Shown in pieces: positions 17,344 to 26,064 of a stretch of 64,000 nucleotides of DNA. This DNA is from CAIOZA01 sp964464375 (lineage in GTDB: Bacteria; Bacteroidota; Ignavibacteria; Kapaibacteriales; UBA2268). The DNA lies in the NCBI GenBank assembly GCA_964464375.1, contig CAYXFU010000002.1, positions 124,001-188,000 of the forward strand. The letters run 5' to 3'. Within the stretch, counting starts at the first letter, position 1, and each line of letters starts with the position of its first letter. The notes under the pieces are model-generated. The model was not told the origin of the DNA. It was given only the letters and a program-made list of their open reading frames with translations, and did not search any database. The translations under genes and the position numbers were made by a program.

Positions 17344-17925
17344 ATGAAACCGAAAACAAAAATATTGTTCTCTTGTTCGATACTCCTACTGATCTTAATG
17401 TATTTCTTCCCTATTTGGAGCATATCTCTAGAAGCACCTCAATATCCTGAAGGTTTAGGACTATACATCAATATATCGTCAATGACAGGTCATAAAACTA
17501 ATGATTTAAACAGTATTAATAACCTTAATCACTATATTGGAATGAAAGTTATTAAACCTGAATCGATCAATGAGTTAAAGATAATGCCATACATTATCGG
17601 ATTCATGATGTTATTTGGAGTATTAATTTTATTAATAAATAAAAAGAAATTAATATTGGTTTGGATTATTATTTTTACGATAATAAGTGTTATAGGGCTT
17701 TACGATTTCTATTTATGGGGCTATGATTACGGGCATAATCTTGATCCAAAAGCAATTATTAAAATTCCGGGTATGTTCTATCAACCACCAGTATTTGGCA
17801 CAAAACAACTACTGAATTTTACAGCTCATTCATACCCGTCAATAGGAGGAATAGCAGCATTCTTATCAATTATTATTGCTTTTATCTCATTAGACGTCTT
17901 TAAAAAGAAAAAAGGAAAAAATTAG
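17344..17925 (+). CDS. Four-helix membrane protein of the nos cluster, unnamed
   Basis: No named family comes to mind, but similar proteins are familiar to me next to nosL in Bacteroidota nos clusters. It has 193 residues with four predicted membrane helices (about 7-27, 84-101, 105-129 and 164-186). The outside loop between helices 1 and 2 starts WSISLEAPQYPEGLGLYI and includes NLNHYIGMKVI; the loop after helix 3 has DYGHNLDPKAIIKIPGMFY. The conserved-looking His and Met residues in these loops could hold copper on the periplasmic side, which would suit a role in copper delivery or CuZ assembly; this is inference. It starts 43 bases after the hairpin and nosL begins two bases after its stop. 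Confidence 0.8.
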   Translation: MKPKTKILFSCSILLLILMYFFPIWSISLEAPQYPEGLGLYINISSMTGHKTNDLNSINNLNHYIGMKVIKPESINELKIMPYIIGFMMLFGVLILLINKKKLILVWIIIFTIISVIGLYDFYLWGYDYGHNLDPKAIIKIPGMFYQPPVFGTKQLLNFTAHSYPSIGGIAAFLSIIIAFISLDVFKKKKGKN

Positions 17926-17927
17926 AT

Positions 17928-18377
17928 ATGAAATATTTATTTCTTTCGATATTATCGTTATTGATTCTATCCTGTAAAGCTGAGAATCAAAAAATTCAAT
18001 TTGGAGTAGATTTGTGTTCCAATTGCAAAATGACAATTTCGGATTCGAAATACGGAGCTGAAATTGTAACAGATAAAGGAAAGATCTATCTTTTTGATTC
18101 AATAGAATGTTTGATTAGTAAATTAACACAGGTTGATAAAAATATTGCAAGCAGTTACAAGTCTTTCTGGACTGTAGATTATCTTAGTAAAGGTGATCTG
18201 ATTGATGCAAAAAAAGCATTATATCTGCGAAGCGAAGCATTACACTCGCCGATGGGGTTGAATTTAGCTGCATTCAAAGATAGAAAAGCCATTGATAAAT
18301 TTATTAAATCGGATTCAGATAAAGTTATTAGCTTTTTGGAAGTAATGGAGATTGTTAAAAAGGAATGGGATTTATAA
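17928..18377 (+). CDS. nosL: NosL copper chaperone lipoprotein
   Basis: A 149-residue lipoprotein: short signal peptide with lipobox LLILSC (Cys 16), then FGVDLCSNCKMTISDSKYGA near residues 25-44. The CxxCKM motif stands where NosL proteins keep their copper-binding Cys/Met residues. NosL binds Cu(I) in the periplasm and is needed to load the CuZ site of NosZ. It begins two bases after the membrane protein and its 3' end overlaps nosD by 13 bases, so the genes are translationally linked. Family assignment rests on motif, size and position between nosZ and nosD. Confidence 0.92.
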   Translation: MKYLFLSILSLLILSCKAENQKIQFGVDLCSNCKMTISDSKYGAEIVTDKGKIYLFDSIECLISKLTQVDKNIASSYKSFWTVDYLSKGDLIDAKKALYLRSEALHSPMGLNLAAFKDRKAIDKFIKSDSDKVISFLEVMEIVKKEWDL

Positions 18378-19618
18378 AATATTATAAACTGTTTTTTTTC
18401 TTGTTATTAATTATATTGCAACTAGCATCAGTTCATCCAAGGGTTTTGGTAGTTAATCAATCAGGAGAATTCAAGTCTATTAGTAATACTCTCAGTAAAG
18501 CCATTGCATACGATACTGTGATTGTGAAAAATGGGTATTATAAAGAATCAAACCTCATAATAGATAAACCACTTACCCTGATTGGCAGAGATAATCCGGT
18601 TATAGATGGAGATTATAACAATTCAAACATAATATCTATAAATTCTTCAAATGTGATTGTTTCCGGTTTTATTATAAAGAATGTTGGTGTTTCTGCTGTT
18701 AATGATAATGCTGGAATTAAAGTCAGTAATTCAACATACTGCAAAATTGAGAAGAACAGACTTTATAATACATTCTTTGGAATTTACCTTGCTAAGTCAA
18801 AAAATTGCTATATTTTAAATAATGAAGTTGTAGGAAATGGAAATGTTGAATCTCAATCAGGGAATGGTATTCATCTATGGCAATGCTCGACAATTGTAGT
18901 GCAAAATAATAGAGTTACTCAAAACCGTGATGGAATATACTTTGAATTCGTGAGCAATTCCAGTATTCAATTTAATTATAGTTCAAAGAACAACAGATAT
19001 GGACTGCATTTTATGTTCTCAGATAACTGCGATTATCTTCATAATGATTTTGTTGACAATGGAGCTGGTGTTGCAGTAATGTACACTAAAAATATCAATA
19101 TGAAAAATAATAGATTTATTAATAACTGGGGTGCATCAGCCTATGGATTACTCCTTAAAGACATAAGAGACAGCTTCATCTATGATAATGAATTTAAAAA
19201 CAATACGATTGGAATTCTTGCCGAAGGTTCGAATAGACTTGAAATCAAAAGAAATAACTTTATCCGAAATGGATGGGCTGTTAAAATTATGGCAAACTGT
19301 ATAGATGATGTATTCACCAGAAACAATTTCATTTCCAATACATTCGATGTTGCAACCAATAGTAAACAAAGTTTTAATAAATTCTTTGAGAATTATTGGA
19401 GTGAATATGATGGCTATGATTTGAATCACGATAATTATGGGGATGTACCTTATCATCCTGTAAGTTTGTTTTCATATCTAACTTCTCAGAATGAACCAGC
19501 AATTATTCTTTTGAGAAGTATTTTTATCAACCTATTAGATGCCGCAGAAAAAGTATTCCCATCGATTACTCCCGAAGCATTGGTTGACGCTAAACCTTTG
19601 ATGAGACCAATAAAATGA
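18365..19618 (+). CDS. nosD: NosD periplasmic copper-binding protein
   Basis: The 417-residue protein has a Sec signal peptide (residues 1-25) and then a right-handed parallel beta-helix built of CASH-type turns, seen as repeated short N-rich rungs (NSSNVIVSGFIIKNVG, NSTYCKIEKNRLYNT, SKNCYILNNEVVGN, CSTIVVQNNRVTQNRDGIYF). This is the NosD plan. NosD works with the NosFY ABC transporter in CuZ maturation in the periplasm. The start overlaps nosL by 13 bases and the stop overlaps nosF by four (ATGA). The C-terminal PEALVDAKPLMRPIK also fits NosD. No truncation seen. Confidence 0.95.
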   Translation: MGFIKYYKLFFFLLLIILQLASVHPRVLVVNQSGEFKSISNTLSKAIAYDTVIVKNGYYKESNLIIDKPLTLIGRDNPVIDGDYNNSNIISINSSNVIVSGFIIKNVGVSAVNDNAGIKVSNSTYCKIEKNRLYNTFFGIYLAKSKNCYILNNEVVGNGNVESQSGNGIHLWQCSTIVVQNNRVTQNRDGIYFEFVSNSSIQFNYSSKNNRYGLHFMFSDNCDYLHNDFVDNGAGVAVMYTKNINMKNNRFINNWGASAYGLLLKDIRDSFIYDNEFKNNTIGILAEGSNRLEIKRNNFIRNGWAVKIMANCIDDVFTRNNFISNTFDVATNSKQSFNKFFENYWSEYDGYDLNHDNYGDVPYHPVSLFSYLTSQNEPAIILLRSIFINLLDAAEKVFPSITPEALVDAKPLMRPIK

Positions 19619-20322
19619 TTGAAGTAAAAGACCTATATAAAAGTTTTGGAAAAAATCATGTACTTAATAATATAAATATTAGTATTGAAGAAAGTAAAAT
19701 TACTGTAATCGCAGGACCAAATAGCTCCGGTAAGACAACTCTTATTAAATCAATTTTAGGTCTTGTAAGTATTGATAAAGGCGATATATTTGTTAATGAT
19801 GAGAATATTAGTAATAGTACAATGTATCGCGAGAAAATAGGGTATATGCCCCAAATTGGCAGATATCCTGATAATCAGTCTATCAGGGATGTACTGGATA
19901 TGATAAAAGATCTTCGTGGCAAAAAGCAAATTATTAAAGAAGATCAATTAATTTCAATTTTCGGTTTGGAAGAACACCTTACAAAAAAAATGAGTACATT
20001 GTCTGGTGGGACAAGGCAAAAAGTTAGTGCAGTTCTGGCATTTATGTTTGAACCTGATATTCTCATTCTGGATGAACCAACTACCGGGCTTGATCCTGTG
20101 TCTGCATCGAAAATCAAAGAAATGATAATTGAAGAGAAGAATAAAGGAAAAACTGTCATTATCATTTCCCATATTATGAGTGAGGTTGAAGAACTTGCTG
20201 ACAAAGTAATTTTTATTCTTGATGGAGAAATAAAATTTCAGAATACTGTTAGTACAATTCTCGAACAAACAAATGAAAAATCACTTGAAAAGGCTATTGC
20301 CAAGATTATTAGTTTGAATTAA
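19615..20322 (+). CDS. nosF: ABC transporter ATPase NosF
   Basis: A 235-residue ABC ATPase with Walker A GPNSSGKTTLIKS (about residue 33), Q-loop region GYMPQ, signature LSGGTRQK (about 126) and Walker B ILILDEPTTGLDP followed by the switch His in IIISHIMSE. It pairs with the permease NosY in the inner membrane and supports assembly of the CuZ cluster, probably by moving a sulfur species or acting on NosD. The ATG overlaps the nosD stop, and nosY starts two bases downstream, so the three are a coupled unit. Assignment from motifs plus context. Confidence 0.95.
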   Translation: MIEVKDLYKSFGKNHVLNNINISIEESKITVIAGPNSSGKTTLIKSILGLVSIDKGDIFVNDENISNSTMYREKIGYMPQIGRYPDNQSIRDVLDMIKDLRGKKQIIKEDQLISIFGLEEHLTKKMSTLSGGTRQKVSAVLAFMFEPDILILDEPTTGLDPVSASKIKEMIIEEKNKGKTVIIISHIMSEVEELADKVIFILDGEIKFQNTVSTILEQTNEKSLEKAIAKIISLN

Positions 20323-20324
20323 TT

Positions 20325-21107
20325 ATGAATAATTTCTTAAAAATATTGCAATTCGAATTGATCAATGTGCTGAAAAGTAAATGGATCATTTTCTATGGTC
20401 TTTCATTCTTTTTCATTACAGAAGCAATTTTTAGGCTTGGAGGAAGTGGTTCCAAAGCTATTGTTAGTCTGCTCAATCTATCTTTAATACTAATTCCTAT
20501 TATAAGTATTATTTTTGGAACAATATATGTTTATAATTCCCGCGAATTTATTGAATTATTATTGACTCAGCCGATTAAACGATCTCAAGTATATATTGGA
20601 TTATATCTGGGGTTAACGTTTCCTCTTTCAATTTCTTACTTGATAGGAATATTGATTCCATTTCTCATTCATGGAATAGCTGAACCAATTGTTCTTGTGA
20701 GTCTTCTTTTGTCAGGAATATTCAATACATTTATATTTACTGGTATTGCTATTGTTATTGCTTTGAAATTTGATGATAAATCAATCGGCATTGGAGTTGC
20801 TCTTCTGTTTTGGTTTTTCTTCGCTATCATATATGATGGACTTGTGATGATGCTGATCTGGCAATTTAGTGACTATCCCCTTGAGATACCACTGATCATT
20901 TCTTCTGTCCTCAATCCTTTAGACCTTGGAAGAGTGATGGTTATGCTAAAATTTGACTTAGCAGCGTTGATGGGCTATACAGGTGCAATTTTCGAAAAAT
21001 TCTTTGGTGAAACTATAGGTGTAGTAATTTCATTATTTATGTTGTCCTTATGGGTTATTTTACCATTTGTATATGGTCTAAAGATTTTTAAATCAAAGAA
21101 TTTCTAG
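20325..21107 (+). CDS. nosY: ABC transporter permease NosY
   Basis: The 260-residue protein has six hydrophobic segments typical of the ABC-2 permease NosY (for example WIIFYGLSFFFITEA, LSLILIPIISIIFGTIYVY and VALLFWFFFAIIYDGLVMM). The loop NSREFIELLLTQPIKRSQVY is the usual cytoplasmic coupling region of this family. It completes the NosDFY system for CuZ maturation. It begins two bases after nosF and ends nine bases before the convergent waaA gene, without a visible terminator between them. It is the last gene of the nos cluster; no nosR, nosG, nosC1/C2 or nosH is present here. Confidence 0.94.
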   Translation: MNNFLKILQFELINVLKSKWIIFYGLSFFFITEAIFRLGGSGSKAIVSLLNLSLILIPIISIIFGTIYVYNSREFIELLLTQPIKRSQVYIGLYLGLTFPLSISYLIGILIPFLIHGIAEPIVLVSLLLSGIFNTFIFTGIAIVIALKFDDKSIGIGVALLFWFFFAIIYDGLVMMLIWQFSDYPLEIPLIISSVLNPLDLGRVMVMLKFDLAALMGYTGAIFEKFFGETIGVVISLFMLSLWVILPFVYGLKIFKSKNF

Positions 21108-21116
21108 GTCATGAAA

Positions 21117-22343
21117 TCATTTATTAATAAATAATTCCTTGAATATCTTCTCTGTCCATCCCGATCCTTTATTAATATAATCAAAGGAAATCTTTCCTAA
21201 AGATTCACGGCAATCTCTATCACCTATAGTTTCTATCCAGTTCTTGAAATCAGTAGGATTATTTAGTATTTTCAAGGCTTGTTGTTTGATCAAATGTACA
21301 GCGTCAGGAGAATTAGTAGAGCGAGGTCCAGTTGCCAATGGTAGCGAATATCCGGCAGGTTCAGTTACCGAATGAACTCCAACTCCAAACCCACCTCCAA
21401 TATAAGCCATATCTGCTGTCGCATATAATCTGAGAAGCTTGCCAATACTATCTACAACAATGGATTTGCCTGACATTTCTTCTCTTAATTCAGCCTTGGA
21501 ATAATTATTTAATTTCTCTTCCAATTGACTTAGTAAAATATAATCATGCAATTTCGATGTTAATAGAGCTAAGTGCTTTTCGGTTGGTTCATGTGGAACG
21601 AGAACTAATCTAATTATCTTCTTAAGTTTATCATGTATTAAATTCAAACCTGATAAAATTAAGTCTTCATCAGGTTCCCATGAACTACCGGCAACAAGTA
21701 TTAAGTCTTCATCAAAAAATATTTCACGTGGAATTATTGGATGTATCCTGGCTTCTCTAATAATGCTCAGAATTCTGTCAAATCTAATATCAGCTGTTGT
21801 TTGAATCTCAGTTCTTACATCAAGCTTCTTAAAGAAATTTGTATGTTCTTCACCAACTGTATAAATTTTTCTAAAAGAACTGTAATTCCATTTTGTAAAA
21901 TTTTTAAAAAATGGATTTTCATACATTAGCTTATTGCTCGGTTTGGTAGCGCAGATCAAATAAGCAGGTATGTTTTTAATTTTAAGCTCAACTAAGTAAT
22001 TATGCCAAATTTCGTACCTAACAAAAATGACAATGTTAGGATTTATTTTGCAGATAAATTCATGAGCATTCTTTTTTGTGTCTAAAGGTAGATATAGTAT
22101 ATAATCAGCATAACGATAGTTTATTTGATTATTATAACCTGATGGAGAAAAGAAAGAAACCACTAACTTTAACTCAGGATTATGTGATTTTATCATTTCA
22201 ATCAATGGTTTCGCCTGCTCAAATTCTCCCATAGATGCAACATGGAACCAGATTGTGAATTCATTTCTGAAATTATAATCTGGAAAATCTTTTAGTAAAC
22301 TCTTACAATCAGCTTCTCTCTGTTTCATTTGAGGGCTGAACAT
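21117..22343 (-). CDS. waaA: 3-deoxy-D-manno-octulosonic acid (Kdo) transferase
   Basis: The 408 residues from ATG 22343 match WaaA/KdtA: FHVASMGEFEQAKPLIEMI (catalytic Glu region), NIVIFVRYEIWHNYLVEL, AGSSWEPDEDLILSG and GGGFGVGVHSVTEPAGYSLP. The enzyme adds Kdo to lipid A precursor at the inner membrane. The normal N-terminal membrane anchor is missing from this ORF, yet it is encoded in frame just upstream: codons from about 22418 to 22344 read DKLISFLYNYIILPLFEVYI then FFAR. That frame is open back to the trxB stop but contains no ATG, GTG or TTG. Either a rare start such as ATT is used or the start codon has been lost. See findings. The trxB terminator lies at 22448-22491. Confidence 0.9.
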   Translation of the reverse strand: MFSPQMKQREADCKSLLKDFPDYNFRNEFTIWFHVASMGEFEQAKPLIEMIKSHNPELKLVVSFFSPSGYNNQINYRYADYILYLPLDTKKNAHEFICKINPNIVIFVRYEIWHNYLVELKIKNIPAYLICATKPSNKLMYENPFFKNFTKWNYSSFRKIYTVGEEHTNFFKKLDVRTEIQTTADIRFDRILSIIREARIHPIIPREIFFDEDLILVAGSSWEPDEDLILSGLNLIHDKLKKIIRLVLVPHEPTEKHLALLTSKLHDYILLSQLEEKLNNYSKAELREEMSGKSIVVDSIGKLLRLYATADMAYIGGGFGVGVHSVTEPAGYSLPLATGPRSTNSPDAVHLIKQQALKILNNPTDFKNWIETIGDRDCRESLGKISFDYINKGSGWTEKIFKELFINK

Positions 22344-22447
22344 TCTGGCAAAAAATATGTATACTTCAAATAGTGGAAGAATAATATAATTGTATAGAAA
22401 TGAAATAAGCTTATCCGTTTGAATTAATTCATAAAATACTAAACTAT

Positions 22448-22491
22448 AAAAAAAAAAATCCCCATCAAAGCTTATGCAGTAGATGGGGATT
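22448..22491 (-). terminator. Rho-independent terminator after trxB
   Basis: On the minus strand AATCCCCATC (22491-22482) pairs with GATGGGGATT (22466-22457) and runs straight into eleven T residues. It ends the trxB transcript and lies directly upstream of waaA. Confidence 0.9.
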
Positions 22492-22505
22492 CTTTCTAAA
22501 AAATA

Positions 22506-23450
22506 TTAATGATGTTCAGATAAAAATCTTTCAGCATCAATAGAAGCCATACAACCAGAACCGGCTGCTGTTATTGCTTGCCTGTATGTTTGATCCTGAA
22601 CGTCACCACAGGCGAATACCCCATTAATGTTCGTATTGCTCGTTTTTCCTTCAGTTACAATATATCCAGTATCATCCATACTGATTATACCTTTGAATAT
22701 CTGAGTATTTGGATCATGTCCAATCGCATAGAAAACACCATCAGCCTGAACTTCATGCATTTCCCCGGTAACAACATTTTTTATTCTCAATCCAGTGAGT
22801 TTTTTTACACCAAAATTTTCCTCTCCCAAAAATTCGTCAATGACGGAATCCAATAACCAGTCAATTTTTGGATTTGATTTTGCTCTTTCAATCATTATCT
22901 TAGAAGCTCTGAATTCACTTCTGCGATGAACCAAAGTTACTTTTTTCCCAAAATGTGTAAGATAATGGGCTTCTTCCATAGCTGAATCACCACCTCCAAC
23001 TACATAGATATTAGAATCACGGAAAAAGAACCCGTCACAAGTGGCACACGCTGAAATTCCAAACCCCCAGTATTTATCTTCACCCTTGCCGTAAAGTCTT
23101 CGTGCTGTTGCTCCTGTAGCAATAATTACAGCATCAGCTGTATAATGTGTTTGCCTGTCTGACCATAGTTCAAAAGGTTGATGTGAAAAATCAACTTTAA
23201 CGATATTTTCATAAATTGATTTTGCGCCAAATTTTTGAGCTTGCTGACGCAATTGTTCCATAAATTCTGGTCCTTGAACTCCATCAGGAAAACCTGGAAA
23301 GTTTTCAACTTCAGTAGTGATTGTTAATTGTCCACCAGGCTGATTACCTTCGAAGATAACAGTATCCAGCAAAGCTCTGCTGGAATAAATTCCGGCTGTG
23401 AACCCTGCAGGTCCTGAACCAATAATGATTACTTTGTGATGCTCTGACAT
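22506..23450 (-). CDS. trxB: Thioredoxin-disulfide reductase
   Basis: A 314-residue flavoprotein. FAD-binding GSGPAGFTAGIYSSRA sits at residues 11-26, the redox-active Cys pair is in ACATCDG (Cys135 and Cys138), the NADPH site has VVGGGDSAMEEAHYL with HRRSEFRASK, and the C-terminal FAD motif reads GVFACGDVQDQTYRQA. It passes electrons from NADPH to thioredoxin in the cytoplasm. Length and motif order are normal. It precedes a strong terminator and follows ruvC on the same strand with an 86-base gap, so it probably has its own promoter. Confidence 0.97.
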   Translation of the reverse strand: MSEHHKVIIIGSGPAGFTAGIYSSRALLDTVIFEGNQPGGQLTITTEVENFPGFPDGVQGPEFMEQLRQQAQKFGAKSIYENIVKVDFSHQPFELWSDRQTHYTADAVIIATGATARRLYGKGEDKYWGFGISACATCDGFFFRDSNIYVVGGGDSAMEEAHYLTHFGKKVTLVHRRSEFRASKIMIERAKSNPKIDWLLDSVIDEFLGEENFGVKKLTGLRIKNVVTGEMHEVQADGVFYAIGHDPNTQIFKGIISMDDTGYIVTEGKTSNTNINGVFACGDVQDQTYRQAITAAGSGCMASIDAERFLSEHH

Positions 23451-23536
23451 TTTTACTCCAAAATATAATTATACGGCAATATAGACGATTAATCTAATTT
23501 TAAGTGTAGCTACACAATAAAAAATTAAAATAATTC

Positions 23537-24085
23537 TTAAAACTTAGCAATTTTATCAGGATTTAATTCCATGTATTCTTTCCATGATTTTGCAGATTTA
23601 GTAGGTGAATCAGAACGGATGGCATGACAAATAGCCACAGCAAGAGCATCCGTAATATCAAAGGATTCAGGAGTTTCACTTATTCCCAATATTGTTTTAA
23701 CCATGAACTGAACCTGCTCTTTACTCGCATTGCCATTCCCGGTAACTGACTTTTTGATTTCTCGAGGACTATATTCTGAAATAGGAAGCTCAGCCTCAGC
23801 TGCAGCAAGTACAGCAACTCCACGTGCATGTGCTAATTTGACCAAAGATTGGACATTCTTAGCGAAAAATAAAGTTTCGAATGCTGATGTATCAGGCTTT
23901 GTTCTAATTATTACCTGTTTTAATCTGAGGTATATTTCAACTAGGCGTTGTTCAAGTTTGTCATGTTTGGCATTTAATTTGACAATCCCATATTCGACTA
24001 ATTTGATTGTACTTTTATTTTTTTCTACGACACCAAAACCACAAATCCTTGATCCTGGATCTACACCTAATATTCTCATTCCCAT
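23537..24085 (-). CDS. ruvC: Holliday junction resolvase RuvC
   Basis: The 182-residue protein has the RuvC nuclease signatures: ILGVDPGSRICGFGVV with the first catalytic Asp at residue 9, AFETLFFAKNVQSL with the catalytic Glu near 69, and the C-terminal pair in SFDITDALAVAICHA near 143-148. RuvC is a dimer that cuts Holliday junctions during recombinational repair with RuvAB, which are not in this window. An alternative ATG two codons later (24079) gives the usual MRILG start, and either is possible. yebC lies upstream on the same strand 85 bases away, a yebC-ruvC order known from many bacteria. Confidence 0.96.
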   Translation of the reverse strand: MGMRILGVDPGSRICGFGVVEKNKSTIKLVEYGIVKLNAKHDKLEQRLVEIYLRLKQVIIRTKPDTSAFETLFFAKNVQSLVKLAHARGVAVLAAAEAELPISEYSPREIKKSVTGNGNASKEQVQFMVKTILGISETPESFDITDALAVAICHAIRSDSPTKSAKSWKEYMELNPDKIAKF

Positions 24086-24170
24086 GGTTTACCGCTATAA
24101 TTTGCCATGTATTGCTCAATATATCTTAATTAATAAACTGCATAGTCAAGGTCAATAAAGTTTCTCACAA

Positions 24171-24929
24171 CTAATTTTCGTTTTCCAATTGTTCCATAAT
24201 GGAGTCAGGAATATCGAAATTACCAAACACATTTTGTGAGTCTTCGAAATCTTCAATATTATCCATGAATTTCATTACTCTTCTTGCATCATTCAAATTG
24301 TCAATTTCAACCAAAGTTTTAGGTAAATATTCGAATTTACTCTCAGTTACATCAAATTTTTTATCTTCAAAATACTTATAACAGATGTTTAAATCTTCAT
24401 AAGCACATATAACTCTTGATTCATCGTCATCGAATTCCAGATCTTCTGCACCGGATTCTAGAACTATTTCAAGTAGTTCATCTTCGTTTTTACCATTCGA
24501 TTTAATTGTAATAACACCTTTTCTGTCGAAGTTCCATGAAACACTGCCTGGCTCTCCAAGATTTCCGCCCAGCTTGCTAATGGCTGTTCTTAATTCAGCA
24601 AATGTACGATTCCGATTATCAGTAACGGTTTCTACAATTACTGAAACGCCGCATGGTGCAAAACCTTCGTAGGTTATTTCTTCATAGGAAGTTCCTGGAA
24701 GTTCACCAGTACCTTTTAATATGGCACGTTTGATGTTTTCAAATGGCATATTGACAGCGCGCCCGTTTTGGACAGCCAATCTCAAACGAGGATTAGAATC
24801 AACATCTCCACCACCATCACGAGCAGAAATTGTTATTTCTTTAGCTATTCTTGTAAATACTTTGCCTTTTTTTGAATCCTTTGCGGCTTTTTTGTGCTTT
24901 ATATTAGCCCATTTACTGTGACCCGACAT
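24171..24929 (-). CDS. yebC: YebC/PmpR (TACO1) family protein
   Basis: A 252-residue cytoplasmic protein beginning MSGHSKWANIKHKKAAKDSK, the near-invariant YebC N-terminus, followed by GKVFTRIAKEITISARDGGG and NMPFENIKRAILKGTGE. The family was first described as transcriptional regulators and more recently as factors that help ribosomes at hard-to-translate stretches such as polyproline; both ideas are from the family, not from this sequence. Length is normal. It lies just upstream of ruvC on the same strand, a common pairing. Confidence 0.95.
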   Translation of the reverse strand: MSGHSKWANIKHKKAAKDSKKGKVFTRIAKEITISARDGGGDVDSNPRLRLAVQNGRAVNMPFENIKRAILKGTGELPGTSYEEITYEGFAPCGVSVIVETVTDNRNRTFAELRTAISKLGGNLGEPGSVSWNFDRKGVITIKSNGKNEDELLEIVLESGAEDLEFDDDESRVICAYEDLNICYKYFEDKKFDVTESKFEYLPKTLVEIDNLNDARRVMKFMDNIEDFEDSQNVFGNFDIPDSIMEQLENEN

Positions 24930-24971
24930 ATTTTCTTCTTGAATTATTTAATAAATATTAATGTTGTTTTT

Positions 24972-26027
24972 TTATTTTTTAACTGTTGTTAATGAATTCT
25001 TTGCTTCGATAAGCATTGGAATCTTCATTGTTTCCTTAATTTGCTCATTAGGCAATGTATTAATTTCTCCTGATATTTTCTGATTGATTTCACTCCGTTT
25101 CAAGACACCTGTTGTTGCATCAATGAATAAAGTTCCTTTTTGTTCTCCAGATAAATTGTAGATCACTTCAACGGGACCCATTCTCGATGGTTTTGGTTTT
25201 GAATCAGTTTTTATCTTAGATACCATTTCAAGTTCAATTTCATCCTTGTTTATACCTTTAAAAATATAATCAGTAACATAATTAATATTGAATCCGGCTT
25301 GAATTGAATATTTCCTATTCCATTTTTCACCTACTTTTTTAGGTATTGAATCATAGAAATTCAAAGTTTTTTCGTACATATCAGATAGACGCTTACCACC
25401 GAATTCCTCCTTGAGAGCATTTGATATAGCTTTTTTAGTTTTATCGTCCAATTTCATATTAGCATCTGGCTTAAGTGATGCAACTACATTCTGGATAATT
25501 TCATCAATACCACTAACACTAGTAACTTTTCCATAAGGGGTTTGCTTAACCGTAAAGCCTTTTCCAATCAATGATCCAAGAATTTGAGATTGTGGATTCT
25601 TATCATCCTTTTTAATAGTTTTAGAATCAAAAACCTGTTTACCACCAACACCGGCATCTACTTCCTGATAAATCTGTGAATATGATATCTTGGTTAATAC
25701 ATTTTGCTGTGGATCTACATCTTCAATTGTGTATGTGTATGAAAAGCTATTGTTTTGACGCATAGTTTGTTGTTGTCCTTTTATTGTCTGAGTAATCACC
25801 TGACTCTGAGCCATTGTCATCTCGTATTTGTCGCCCTTTTTCATGTTCATCTTTAATGTTATTGAACCATCCTTATTTAACAAACCAACAGCAGAAGTTG
25901 ATGGCTTAACCTGTGATTCTGACTTCGGTGTTTGGTTTGTTTTATCAGCAGGTATACCTGATTCTTTTGAACATGAGATTAAGGCAAAAATCGTAATGAT
26001 TGATATTAAACTTAATAGTTTTTTCAT
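24972..26027 (-). CDS. Lipoprotein of unknown function (DUF6263-like)
   Basis: A 351-residue protein with a lipoprotein signal (FALISC, Cys near residue 20), a Ser/Thr/Pro-rich linker (about 22-50) and a soluble domain starting SITLKMNMKKGDKYEMTMAQ. The domain alternates short beta-strand-like stretches (FSYTYTIEDVDPQQNVLTKI, NYVTDYIFKGINKDEIELEM). The pattern recalls DUF6263 envelope lipoproteins of Bacteroidota, of unknown function; I am not certain of the family number. It sits 37 bases downstream of the helicase gene on the same strand and 42 bases upstream of yebC. No enzyme motif seen. Confidence 0.7.
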   Translation of the reverse strand: MKKLLSLISIITIFALISCSKESGIPADKTNQTPKSESQVKPSTSAVGLLNKDGSITLKMNMKKGDKYEMTMAQSQVITQTIKGQQQTMRQNNSFSYTYTIEDVDPQQNVLTKISYSQIYQEVDAGVGGKQVFDSKTIKKDDKNPQSQILGSLIGKGFTVKQTPYGKVTSVSGIDEIIQNVVASLKPDANMKLDDKTKKAISNALKEEFGGKRLSDMYEKTLNFYDSIPKKVGEKWNRKYSIQAGFNINYVTDYIFKGINKDEIELEMVSKIKTDSKPKPSRMGPVEVIYNLSGEQKGTLFIDATTGVLKRSEINQKISGEINTLPNEQIKETMKIPMLIEAKNSLTTVKK

Positions 26028-26064
26028 TTATTCCTCTGTTTTTAAAAACTTGTCTATAATGAAC

